Positions 6,385 through 13,675 of a stretch of 13,896 bases of DNA are shown piece after piece; the stretch's first letter is position 1, and each line of letters opens with the position of its first letter. Position numbers and translations under genes: made by a program. The notes beneath the pieces are model-generated. The model ran no database searches, was not told the origin of the DNA, and saw only the letters and a list, made by a program, of their open reading frames with translations. The stretch comes from Clostridiales bacterium. Lineage in GTDB: Bacteria > Bacillota > Clostridia > Oscillospirales > Acutalibacteraceae. Location of the stretch: positions 40,544 through 54,439 of the forward strand of contig DXXH01000006.1 in assembly GCA_019416395.1 (NCBI GenBank), written 5' to 3'.

Positions 6385-8514
6385 ATGAGAAAAAGAGAGA
6401 GCAAACCAAGGGCAGGAGCAACAACTCAGGGAGAAGTCAGGTTCGGCATCGCGCCCAAGATGCTGCTGGGCATTTTGATCCCGCTGTTTGTGGTCCTGCT
6501 GATCATGGGCCTGTTTCTGGGCAGCCAGGTCTCCGGTACCGTCAACCAGGTGATGAGCGCCCAACTGGATGCCAGTTCCCAGGCTGCGGCCGGCCAGGTA
6601 GACGCATTTTTTGAGCGCTATTTCGGCATTGCCGAAGGGGTGGCAGGCTCCCAGCTGTTGCGTGACATGGTAACGGAAGACACCAAGGGAAACATCACCA
6701 CATCCGCCAGGTATCAAGAACTGCTGGATACCCTGTCCCAGCTGCAGCAGGACAACCAGACAGATGTGGACTGCATCTGGCTGTGCAAGTTCAAGAGCGG
6801 TGAGACCCTGCAGAATGACGCCCGTCTGTACAGCCCCCAGGAACTGGACTACAGCAGCCGGGAATGGTACAACGCGGTAATGGACAAGCAGGGCAGTGCG
6901 GCATCCGGGGCCTACGAGAGCGCCAATAACAACGGCTTGATGGTAACGGTAGCCAGCCCGGTCGTAGTGAACGGGCAGATCCAGGGCATTGTGGGCATTG
7001 ACCTGAGCCTGGACATGCTGAGCCAGACATTGAGTGAAGTGAAGGTGGGCAACACCGGATACATCACCCTGTACGATAGTAACGGCCTAATTCTGTACAA
7101 TCCGGACAGTTCCCTGGTCAACACCAATCTAGCAGATGCCGGTTACTCTTCTGACATGCTTAGCGTGCTGGAGAACGGGGAGAACCACGAGGCCATGCTC
7201 TACACCCGAAACGGGACTCCGTACTACGGCAGCACCACTGCCATCGGCTCCATCGGCTACACCATGCTGGGAGTCATGCCCCAGGCAGAGTTTGTCGCCC
7301 ACACCAACGCTGTTATCCGTATCCTGGTGGCTGGTATCGTGGTGTGTGCCGTGCTGCTGGCAGCCATCTGCGTATTTATCGCCCTGTCTATCATCCGGCC
7401 TCTGAAGCGGCTGGATGTAGTGGTAGGCAAACTGGCCGACGGCGAGCTGGACGTAGTAGTAAAGACACGGGGACGGGATGAGGTCAGCCAGCTGGGCAAA
7501 AATGTGGCCCGTATTGTGGAACGGCTGAAGGAGTACATCAATTACATCGATGAGGTGTCCGCCGTACTGCTGCAGATCGGCAAGGGCAATCTGGCCTTTA
7601 CTTTGCAGCAGGCTTACGTTGGGGAGTTCTCCAAACTGAAGGACGCCCTACTAAATATTCAGAGCACTCTGACTAAAACTATCACATCCATCTCCCAGTC
7701 GGCGGAGCAGGTAAACGCTGGGGCAGAGCAGATTTCCAGCGGCGCTCAAGCCCTAGCCCAGGGGGCCACGGAACAGGCTTCTTCTGTTGAGGAGCTGTCC
7801 TCCGCTATCACGGATCTGTCCACCCAGGCCACCGACGAGGCCAATCAAGCGGTGGAAGCCGGGAAATTCCTGGCTGGTATCCAGGGTGAAGTGGAAAAGA
7901 GCAACCAGCAGATGGAGCTGATGCGCCAGGCTATGGGGGACATCAGCGTTCAGTCCAACGCTATCCGGGGCATCATCAAGACCATCGACGACATTGCTTT
8001 CCAGACCAATATCCTGGCTCTGAACGCCGCGGTAGAAGCAGCCCGTGCAGGTTCTGCCGGCAAGGGCTTCGCGGTGGTGGCCGACGAAGTGCGCAGCCTG
8101 GCCACCAAGAGCGCAGAGGCAGCCAAGCGCACTAACAAGCTCATTGAGAACTCCATCCAGGCCGTCCAGCACGGGGAAGAACTGACCCAGACCACTGCTG
8201 ATAGTCTGTCGGTGGTAGCCGACGGCACCAACCAGATCGTGAACACCATCCACGATGTGGCGGAAGCCTACCGGTCCCAGGCCCAGAGGCTGAGCGAGAT
8301 CGCCGGCGGCGTGGACCAGATCTCCAACGTGGTGCAGACTAACTCCGCTACGGCAGAGGAGAGCGCTGCCGCCAGTGAAGAGCTGTCCAGTCAGGCCTCT
8401 ATGATGCGCCAGCAGGTGGCCCATTTCCAGTTTGAGAATTCCGCTGGAGACAATGTCCCCGCTGCCCCCGGAAAGCCGGAGCACGAGGCCATGGGCAACA
8501 ACGGGAAATATTGA
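6385..8514 (+). CDS. Methyl-accepting chemotaxis protein with dCache sensor, 709 aa
   Basis: This is a transmembrane chemoreceptor that would signal through CheA/CheW. I chose ATG 6385 because GAGGG lies 8 bases ahead; a TTG at 6325 would only add an unlikely hydrophilic prefix. Domains: basic N-terminus, TM1 at 23-46, double-Cache ligand domain about 50-305, TM2 about 309-337, HAMP at 338-390 and possibly a second HAMP to about 430, then a long coiled coil. The signalling tip is DDIAFQTNILALNAAVEAAR (535-554) followed by AGSAGKGFAVVADEVRSLA. Within the Cache domain R159, W161, Y162, Y177 and D206 have the spacing of the amino-acid-binding dCache signature (as I recall for PctA R126, W128, Y129, Y144, D173). 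The first tyrosine position is Leu154. An amino-acid ligand is therefore plausible. Methylation-type sites include TAEESAAASEE. There is no C-terminal NWETF-like CheR tether. The gene stands alone and ends at a terminator. Confidence 0.95.
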   Translation: MRKRESKPRAGATTQGEVRFGIAPKMLLGILIPLFVVLLIMGLFLGSQVSGTVNQVMSAQLDASSQAAAGQVDAFFERYFGIAEGVAGSQLLRDMVTEDTKGNITTSARYQELLDTLSQLQQDNQTDVDCIWLCKFKSGETLQNDARLYSPQELDYSSREWYNAVMDKQGSAASGAYESANNNGLMVTVASPVVVNGQIQGIVGIDLSLDMLSQTLSEVKVGNTGYITLYDSNGLILYNPDSSLVNTNLADAGYSSDMLSVLENGENHEAMLYTRNGTPYYGSTTAIGSIGYTMLGVMPQAEFVAHTNAVIRILVAGIVVCAVLLAAICVFIALSIIRPLKRLDVVVGKLADGELDVVVKTRGRDEVSQLGKNVARIVERLKEYINYIDEVSAVLLQIGKGNLAFTLQQAYVGEFSKLKDALLNIQSTLTKTITSISQSAEQVNAGAEQISSGAQALAQGATEQASSVEELSSAITDLSTQATDEANQAVEAGKFLAGIQGEVEKSNQQMELMRQAMGDISVQSNAIRGIIKTIDDIAFQTNILALNAAVEAARAGSAGKGFAVVADEVRSLATKSAEAAKRTNKLIENSIQAVQHGEELTQTTADSLSVVADGTNQIVNTIHDVAEAYRSQAQRLSEIAGGVDQISNVVQTNSATAEESAAASEELSSQASMMRQQVAHFQFENSAGDNVPAAPGKPEHEAMGNNGKY

Positions 8515-8540
8515 TATAAAAACGAAAAAGTAATCTATCA

Positions 8541-8581
8541 AAAAAAATCCGGCTTATGCGTTAAGCATAAGTCGGGTTTTT
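8541..8581 (+). terminator. Rho-independent terminator of the chemoreceptor gene
   Basis: CCGGCTTATGC at 8549-8559 pairs with GCATAAGTCGG at 8565-8575 (one G-T pair, 5-base loop) and is followed by TTTTT. It lies about 35 bases past the stop. The left flank is A-rich, so it could also work leftward. Confidence 0.85.
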
Positions 8582-8820
8582 GTCATATAAGGGCAAAAAA
8601 CTAGACGTAAAGAGAAGGTCAGAGTTTTCTTCCCATAGCCACCTGGTCATTTTTTCAGCTTTATGGCAGCAAATTTAAGCTTCACCCAGTGGGATACCTG
8701 GGCCAAACCTCTGTTGTGTGTGTGCTGTCAATGAATACCGCTTTTTGGGGAAAGTATCCTGCATCCACCACTTTCTCCAAAATACAACGGAATACCTGGT
8801 TTGCTATCTCCTCGGTAAAA
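8561..8820 (-). pseudogene. Relic of IS1182-like transposase (fragment 2, internally deleted)
   Basis: Reading leftward from 8819 gives FTEEIANQVFRCILEKV, then DAGYFPQKAVFIDSTH, an uninterrupted piece of the same transposase segment as fragment 1, with the DDE-type FIDSTH motif. After that the similarity ends. In another frame at about 8650-8561 comes MTRWLWEENSDLL, then LPLYDKNPTYA and a stop codon inside the terminator hairpin. This resembles the C-terminal end of such transposases, so the copy seems to have lost the middle. A normal family member is about 450-550 aa; here under 80 codons remain. The first part is reasonably secure, the C-terminal part is tentative. Confidence 0.55.
8727..8820. 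repeat. Imperfect dispersed repeat, copy 2 (copy 1 at 6043-6137)
   Basis: This is the second copy of the segment described at 6043-6137. The perfect 25-base block is 8727-8751. Unlike copy 1, this copy keeps an open transposase frame across the whole block. Confidence 0.7.
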
Positions 8821-8852
8821 CAGTGCAGGAAATTATAAGTCGCTATGGGAAA

Positions 8853-9032
8853 GTCAGTCGAAAAATATATGCTGAAGTTCCCCTGCAAGTCGAATACAGT
8901 TTAACAGATTTAGGGAAAAGCTTAAAACCGATTCTGGATGCCACGTGGGCTTGGGGGACTCACTACAAGACTCTAAATGCGAAGCGCAGGAAAGTTTTGG
9001 TCACACCGGAACAGGGAATGGTTTTGGGATAG
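8853..9032 (+). pseudogene. Headless HxlR-family regulator remnant
   Basis: Only the wing and dimerisation end of an HxlR protein is left: VSRKIYAEVPLQVEYSLTDL, then GKSLKPILDATWAWGTHYK and a tail of about 20 residues to the stop at 9032. The matching part of the complete regulator at 2176-2511 is EEYPQIPPKVEYSLTERGKS, so the two are homologous but not recent copies. The helix-turn-helix and N-terminal cysteine are missing. Directly upstream, the frame runs antisense through the transposase relic, so the open frame from 8718 is a chance fusion. I infer that the front of the gene was removed when the transposon inserted or was deleted. A DNA-binding function is not possible. Confidence 0.65.
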
Positions 9033-9137
9033 CACACTTTTCATTTGTGGCAGATTTCCTTGGCGTTGTCCAGACCTCTGAAGAAAGACGGGAAGTATAA
9101 GCGAGAACGATCAAAGCGGCAATTTCCCTTTTTATCC

Positions 9138-9174
9138 ATAAAAAAGGTAGATGGTGTGCATACCACCTACCTTT
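9138..9174 (-). terminator. Rho-independent terminator of the leftward transporter operon
   Basis: On the minus strand AAAGGTAG and its partner CTACCTTT (9143-9150 with 9167-9174) form a stem extended inward by GGT/ACC with one mismatch, and the minus-strand product runs into TTTTTT. It lies only 5 bases beyond the stop at 9179, marking the end of the operon. Confidence 0.85.
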
Positions 9175-9178
9175 CCTT

Positions 9179-9400
9179 CTATGTTATTTTTCCGTTTTGT
9201 TTTTTTGCATCTGGTCCAGCTTTCGCCGCGGATGCACCGACGATAGCACCTGCGTCACCAGCAATCACGCCGCCCACCACAGCGCCTTTGATGACCGCTT
9301 TACTTGCCACCCTTCCTCCGTCCGCAGCGGTTCCGCTGTTACTGGCGTCTTGACCAGCCTTTCTGAATACGCTTGCGCTTCCTTTGCAAACACAGACCAC
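9179..9400 (-). CDS. Small glycine-zipper protein, probably the shifted 3' end of a longer gene
   Basis: The reliable part is the C-terminal 50 residues, SNSGTAADGGRV then ASKAVIKGAVVGGVIAGDAG and AIVGASAAKAGPDAKK, a glycine-zipper segment that could insert in or lie against a membrane. The stop is followed at once by a strong terminator, which argues that this frame was really translated to its end. The only start available, GTG 9400, has no ribosome site. Its first 15 residues (VCVCKGSASVFRKAG) read a sequence that makes better sense one frame over as LCLQRKRKRIQKG after a membrane helix. I therefore think a single indel near 9335-9360 separated this end from the membrane segment at 9339-9536. 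Confidence 0.45.
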   Translation of the reverse strand: MVCVCKGSASVFRKAGQDASNSGTAADGGRVASKAVIKGAVVGGVIAGDAGAIVGASAAKAGPDAKKQNGKIT

Positions 9401-9545
9401 CCGCCAGCAGGACAGCCAGTATCAGAAATTCTCCTGCAATCACCAATCCCATGATTTGAAGCTGCCCTGCTAGCAAAGATTGTAGTTCCGCACAGGCGGG
9501 ATTCTCTGGAACAGCGGACAGGATTTCCCCTATCAAACGGAGCGT
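9339..9545 (-). pseudogene. Orphaned membrane segment after the permease stop (same frame)
   Basis: After the TGA of the permease at 9548-9546 the same frame stays open for about 68 codons. It reads TLRLIGEILSAVPENPACAE, a helical stretch (LQSLLAGQLQIM), a clear membrane helix (GLVIAGEFLILAVLLAGG) and a basic tail (LQRKRKRIQKG), ending at 9339. Composition and the positive-inside rule suggest true coding sequence. Two readings are possible. It may be the former C-terminus of the permease, cut off by a nonsense mutation. Or it may be a separate small gene starting at TTG 9536 or ATG 9449, neither with a good ribosome site. Its end overlaps the glycine-zipper frame, which looks like its continuation after a frameshift. 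Confidence 0.5.
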
Positions 9546-11168
9546 TCAGCCAAAGTACCCCACATCGAACAGGATACTGGGGGGCATCAAAGAGCTTGGC
9601 AGATCCAGCCGCAGCAGCAAAACCGTCAGCCCAGCAAGGCTTGCTGCCGTCAAGAAGCCCCACAGGATTTTAAGCCATTTCCTTTTCCCAGGCCCCAGAG
9701 AAAGGCACAGTCCCACAGAGCACACCAAGGGAGCCGCGATCAAAACCACCGTAAATCCCAGCCAGGGAAGCATACGGGCAAACCGCTCCACCTCATGGAA
9801 GCTGAACAGCCGGCAATTCTCTCTCTGTTCCGCTGGGAGAAGTGCGGCCAGTTCCCGCTGGGCAAGGAACGGCTGACTGGCCTTCTCCTGCTCCAGCAGC
9901 CACACATCACCACCTTCCACCTGGGCAGAAGGTGTATCCAGGGAAAGGTCCATATCACCCGGCGCCCAAAGCAGGTAGGTGTCCGAAACCGGTTCCCCAG
10001 GCTCAATTTTCTCTGCCAGGGCTTCATCCTGCAAGGGACGGGAAGCGTACATCACATAAGAGCCTCTTTGCTGAAGTCCGGTGGTAAAGGCTGTCTCCCC
10101 AACCGAATCCAAAATATCCACAGAAATCTGGCGAATCCTCATTCTCCCCAGCAATCCTGAACCTTCTTCCAGCAGATAAAGGAACGTGCCGTCCGCTTCT
10201 TGATGGAAAGCGTCCAGAGGTAAACTGCTGATACCCCGCTCATTGTCGGTACGTGGGCTGGCGGTAGCCACTTGAATGGCCATCTCCCTGGAAACAGCCC
10301 CAGAGAGCAAGGTGCACTCTACCAAAACCACCACAGCCACCCCAAGAGCCCGGGAGAATCCACGGTGGTGGGATTCCCCTGTCCAGTCCTCTTGCAGGGC
10401 AATGCCTTGGATCAGTTCCTTATGCAACCCCAAAAATAGCAGCAAAGGCGGCAGCAGCGCCAGCAGACAGCAAGCCAGCTGCACACCCACATCTCGGGCC
10501 TGGGTGGTAGCCAGTGCCACGGACAGGGGATGCTGAGAAACATCCTTCAAATAGGCCATGGGCTGTTCCACCATGTTCCAGGCCTCTAAAAAAGTGAGAA
10601 CAATGACACAGGCAAGACCGTTTTTGCTGCTTGGCACCAGAATTCTCCACAGCACAGTCCCCATAGAGGCGCCGTCCAACTGGGCGGCCTCCATAATCTC
10701 ATCGGGCACCGCCCGGAAGCTCTGGGTCATCAGAAAAGTGCCCAGAGGTGCGAACATAGCTGGCAAAACCAACGCCCATTGGGTATCCAGCAGGCCCAAG
10801 GTGCCTAAAATCCGGAAGTTGGGCACCAAAGTCACCTGCAGCGGCAGCACCATGACCACCAGCAGCAGGAAAAAACAGATATTTTTTCCGGGAAAATGAT
10901 ATTTGGCAAAACCCAGTCCCGCCAGGACAGACAACACCACCTGACTGACTACAATCAGGGCGCAGAGAGCCAAGGTCCGCCAAAATACCAGCAGATATTC
11001 CGGGGTGGCCAGAAACACGGTATAGACAGGCTCCACTGAAAACCCGGATACCTGGGGAAACAGTGCTCCATAGAGCACCTGAAAAAAAGGCCCTAAAATG
11101 ATAAGGAGCAGGATTACCGTGACAGCCCCTGCGAAAAAGCGCAAAATGGGAGAGCGGGTCAAGATCAT
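9546..11168 (-). CDS. MalG-type ABC sugar permease with long C-terminal extension, 540 aa
   Basis: The first 260 residues form a complete inner-membrane permease of the CUT1 class: about six helices with the EAA loop at 160-179 (EIMEAAQLDGASM then ILVPS), which contacts the ATPase. Typical MalG proteins end near here, at about 270-300 residues. This one continues with another helix (about 272-292), a hydrophilic part of about 165 residues (298-463) that should lie outside the cell, and two more helices (467-490, 497-519), ending SILFDVGYFG at TGA. I do not recognise the extension. ATG 11168 overlaps the TGA of the previous gene by four bases and has AAAGGAGG 10 bases ahead; a GTG at 11207 is less likely. 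The frame stays open beyond the stop (see 9339-9545), so the protein may be truncated. Substrate is probably a sugar or oligosaccharide, from family only. No ATPase gene is in the operon. Confidence 0.88.
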   Translation of the reverse strand: MILTRSPILRFFAGAVTVILLLIILGPFFQVLYGALFPQVSGFSVEPVYTVFLATPEYLLVFWRTLALCALIVVSQVVLSVLAGLGFAKYHFPGKNICFFLLLVVMVLPLQVTLVPNFRILGTLGLLDTQWALVLPAMFAPLGTFLMTQSFRAVPDEIMEAAQLDGASMGTVLWRILVPSSKNGLACVIVLTFLEAWNMVEQPMAYLKDVSQHPLSVALATTQARDVGVQLACCLLALLPPLLLFLGLHKELIQGIALQEDWTGESHHRGFSRALGVAVVVLVECTLLSGAVSREMAIQVATASPRTDNERGISSLPLDAFHQEADGTFLYLLEEGSGLLGRMRIRQISVDILDSVGETAFTTGLQQRGSYVMYASRPLQDEALAEKIEPGEPVSDTYLLWAPGDMDLSLDTPSAQVEGGDVWLLEQEKASQPFLAQRELAALLPAEQRENCRLFSFHEVERFARMLPWLGFTVVLIAAPLVCSVGLCLSLGPGKRKWLKILWGFLTAASLAGLTVLLLRLDLPSSLMPPSILFDVGYFG

Positions 11169-11974
11169 GAGCGGGCCGCCTCCTTTCGCAGCACCCACAG
11201 GGAGCACAATCCCAGCGCCAGGGCAATCACCAGAAACAGCAGTACCGAAGCCACGCCCAGCCGCTGATAGTTCAAATTGGCAAAGGCGTTGTTGATGAAG
11301 TGCTGGAGCATGTACACCGACTCATGGGGGTGTTCGCCCCCCACCAGGAAGATCTCCCGAAAATACTTAAAGGCGTTGATCAGGGAGAATACCAAAGCCA
11401 GAAACAGTGCGTACCACATCTGGGGAGCTGTCACATAGCGGAAGGTTTGCAAAGGGGAGGCCCCTTCCACCTGGGCCACCTGGTAGTGTTCCTGGGGAAT
11501 GGTCAGCAGCCCGGAGAGCAGCAGCACCCAAAAAGCCGCAGGGGACTGGAGCCAATCCGCCAGGGGCAGGCCCAAAGCCAGAAGCAGCCGGTTTACAAGC
11601 CCTTCCTTGGAAAACAGTAAGTCCACCAGCAGCACCGTGCCCGCCACAGGCATCACATAGGGCAGCAGAAATACAGCCCTCAGCAGGGGGAACCGCTGGG
11701 CTTGGCTTTTCAAAAACAGGGCCAGAGCATAGGCCAGAACCAGAATCGCCGGCAGGCCAATCCCCAGGAACCGCAGGGTATTTCCAAAGGCCTGGAGAAA
11801 CATATCGTTTTGGAACATGCGGGTGTAATTTTCCAGCCCTACAAACAGCTGGCTCTTTCCCGTGCCTTGGGACAGGGAATCCCACACCACCTGGCCAAAG
11901 GGCAGCACGTAAAACAGCAGGAACCCGGCCAGCATGGGGGCAATGAGCAAGTAGCCTTTCCACGCGCGTTTCAT
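11165..11974 (-). CDS. MalF/UgpA-type ABC sugar permease, 269 aa
   Basis: This is the first inner-membrane permease of a binding-protein-dependent CUT1 importer. It has the usual N-terminal helix (YLLIAPMLAGFLLFYVLPFG), the GLENYTRMFQNDMFLQAF segment common before the second helix, and the PLLRAVFLLPYVMPVAGTVL block. The EAA loop is at 161-187, where YQVAQVEGASPLQTF replaces the usual YEAAEIDGAS form, so the EAA triplet itself reads QVA. The G-A-S core and the following TAPQMW remain. Six helices fit the length, slightly short for the family. It starts four bases after the stop of the binding-protein gene and overlaps the next permease by four bases (ATGA), so translation is coupled. The substrate cannot be told from the sequence. 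Confidence 0.9.
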   Translation of the reverse strand: MKRAWKGYLLIAPMLAGFLLFYVLPFGQVVWDSLSQGTGKSQLFVGLENYTRMFQNDMFLQAFGNTLRFLGIGLPAILVLAYALALFLKSQAQRFPLLRAVFLLPYVMPVAGTVLLVDLLFSKEGLVNRLLLALGLPLADWLQSPAAFWVLLLSGLLTIPQEHYQVAQVEGASPLQTFRYVTAPQMWYALFLALVFSLINAFKYFREIFLVGGEHPHESVYMLQHFINNAFANLNYQRLGVASVLLFLVIALALGLCSLWVLRKEAARS

Positions 11975-11978
11975 AGGC

Positions 11979-13315
11979 TCACTCCGCCAGGGTCATTTCC
12001 ATAGAGGAGATGGTCTGGTCCACCAGCTCTTCCAAGGGGGTATCCAGCTGACCATAACTCCAATGCCAAGTATCGTACAACTCATAGATATCCAGATCCA
12101 AGTCGGAGTAGACTTTGGCGCTGTCGATCCGCGCCACCGCTGCCCGCACAGAATCCATGGTTTCCTGCTGGATGCCGCACTCTTCCAGGTACTGGAAAAA
12201 GGCCTCGTCCTTTACGGGAACGGCTGCCATCAAACCGCTTCCAATGCCATAGTGAAATGTTGAGCCGTAACGGTAACCGTCGACCTTAAAGCCCTGGCCG
12301 TTAAACAATTCTTCGCTGTAAAGAAGCTCAATGAAATCGAAAGCCTCCTGCGGATGGGCTGCGTTGCGGTTGATTGCGACATAGAGAGTCACCGCTGCGG
12401 TGACTCCCCCCTGCGGATTGGGCCCGGAAAGAAAGAATAGACTGTATCTGAGCTTCCCAGACCCTGAAGCCCATAACCGGTAAAACCATCCTGGTACACT
12501 GCCGGCGAACCTGAGTAGGTCTCATCTTGCAAAGCAGACAAAGCGTCCGCTTTCTCCATTGCATTTTGCAGGGAATCTGCAGTAACCAGCAAGTTCTGCC
12601 CTTCGTAATCCGCCAGAACTCCCAGGCAGTTAGGGAACAGCTTAAAGGTACTCCAGGCCAAGGTGCCTTTTAAGGTCTCCTCATCGCTTTTCAGAAGCTC
12701 GTCCAGAGAAGAAAATGTGTAATCGGGATCGTTTAAGGCGGAGCGGTCTAAAACATGCGTAGAAAAGGTATACATCACCGGCAGCAGGAATCTCCCCTCC
12801 CCCGTGACACCCACGTCCATCACCGTCTGGTTGCAGCTTTCCAGGTCCACAATTTCACTTTGCTGCACCATATCTTCCACGTCTAAAAACAGGTGGGAGT
12901 AAATGCTCTTTTCCACATTGGGAAACAGAGGCTCCATGGTTTCCCCTGAGTCGGTCACCGTGCCGGGAATGGTAGGACTCAAGATAAAGGCGTCCGGCCC
13001 ATCCCCTGACATGATCTCTGTGCGCAAGCGGGTCAACTCTGGCTCACGGTCATCCAGATTTGAAGGCAGCACTAAAAACTCATAATCTGTTTCCACCCCT
13101 GTGGCCAACAGATAGTTTTCCAGTCCGTAGGCGTCCTGTTCAAAATCATCTTCAATGCAGATGACCACAGGGTCTTCCTCCGAAACGCCGGAACTGGATT
13201 GAATTGTGGAAGAACTGGACTCCTGTGGGGGTGTTGGCGCCTGTTCCCTTTGACAGCCAGACAGAGTTCCCCATGCCAGCACACAGATGGTCATCAGCAA
13301 AGCGATCTTTTTCAT
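11979..13315 (-). pseudogene. Extracellular sugar-binding lipoprotein, split by a frameshift
   Basis: This is the solute-binding component of the ABC importer, about 445 aa if repaired. ATG 13315 follows AAAGGAGG at 13323-13330. A lipoprotein signal is clear: MKK, hydrophobic core, LSGC lipobox with Cys21, then a Ser/Pro/Gln-rich linker. LRTEIMSGDGPDAFIL (starting near residue 97) is a typical family-1 binding-protein motif. The frame breaks at the end of VYSFFPGP and terminates at 12389. One frame over it resumes as NPQGGVTAAVTLYVAINRNA, then HPQEAFDFIELLYSE, the usual C-terminal lobe, to the stop at 11979. Restoring one G in the GGGCCC around 12420-12425 repairs it exactly. The stop of the first part overlaps a GTG of the second (GTGA), so coupled translation of two pieces is conceivable but unlikely to fold as one protein. 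Confidence 0.85.
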
Positions 13316-13320
13316 AGGAC

Positions 13321-13345
13321 AACCTCCTTTTTGAGCAATTCTCAA
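13321..13345 (-). promoter_or_regulatory. Ribosome site and adjoining dyad before the binding-protein gene
   Basis: The strong site AAAGGAGG decides the start at 13315 over an upstream ATG at 13345. Directly next to it, TTGAG at 13331-13335 and CTCAA at 13341-13345 form a near-palindrome of 15 bases. A sugar-responsive repressor site is possible, but no convincing promoter was found in the 150 bases upstream, so this is weak. Confidence 0.35.
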
Positions 13346-13465
13346 CTAGATTTTTTATTTGCGGAAAAAGCCAAGGCATTGGCCCTTTCTTTTGTTTTTT
13401 ACACACCATAACCGTGGTAACGAAGTGTATGTTAGGCAAAAAGCATCGCGCACTACTTTTAGCAC

Positions 13466-13648
13466 TTAACCATATCTTTCTATGGCTTTTTCAATCTCTT
13501 CTGGGGTAATTTCCCGAGGTACATGGTTCACAATTTCTGTTCCATACCAGATGGTGTAGCCATCCCAGGTGTAGAAATCAGGATTTTATCCTGAGTCATA
13601 CCAATTCCATGCAAGATCCACAGAAAGATGTTGCACAAAGCATCTCAT
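13466..13648 (-). pseudogene. Small unrecognised gene with an internal stop codon
   Basis: Leftward from ATG 13648 the frame reads MRCFVQHLSVDLAWNWYDSG, a TAA at 13588-13586, then NPDFYTWDGYTIWYGTEIVN and HVPREITPEEIEKAIERYG to a TAA at 13468-13466. The second part is strikingly protein-like, rich in aromatic residues and ending in an amphipathic helix (TPEEIEKAIERYG). The same frame stays open before the ATG back to a TAG near 13684, and the ATG has no ribosome site, so the front of the gene may be lost as well. I do not know the family. It lies upstream of the transporter operon on the same strand but is probably unrelated. Confidence 0.55.
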
Positions 13649-13675
13649 CAGGGATTCTGTTCCAGGAAAGGACAC

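Noticed and set aside
6020..6388. Rightward open frame of about 122 codons between peptidase and chemoreceptor
   Set aside because: It runs antisense through the transposase relic and a dyad-rich intergenic region, lacks a ribosome site and overlaps the true chemoreceptor start.
7753..8541. Long leftward open frame opposite the chemoreceptor (262 codons)
   Set aside because: It is a mirror of the GC-rich coiled-coil coding sequence, with no ribosome site or recognisable domain.
9339..9400. Programmed +1 frameshift joining the membrane segment to the glycine-zipper frame
   Set aside because: No known slippery or stop-based +1 signal was found at the overlap; a simple indel is more likely.
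11407..11946. Rightward proline/glycine-rich open frame opposite the MalF-type permease
   Set aside because: Its composition is that of an antisense shadow of a GC-rich membrane-protein gene; there is no start signal.
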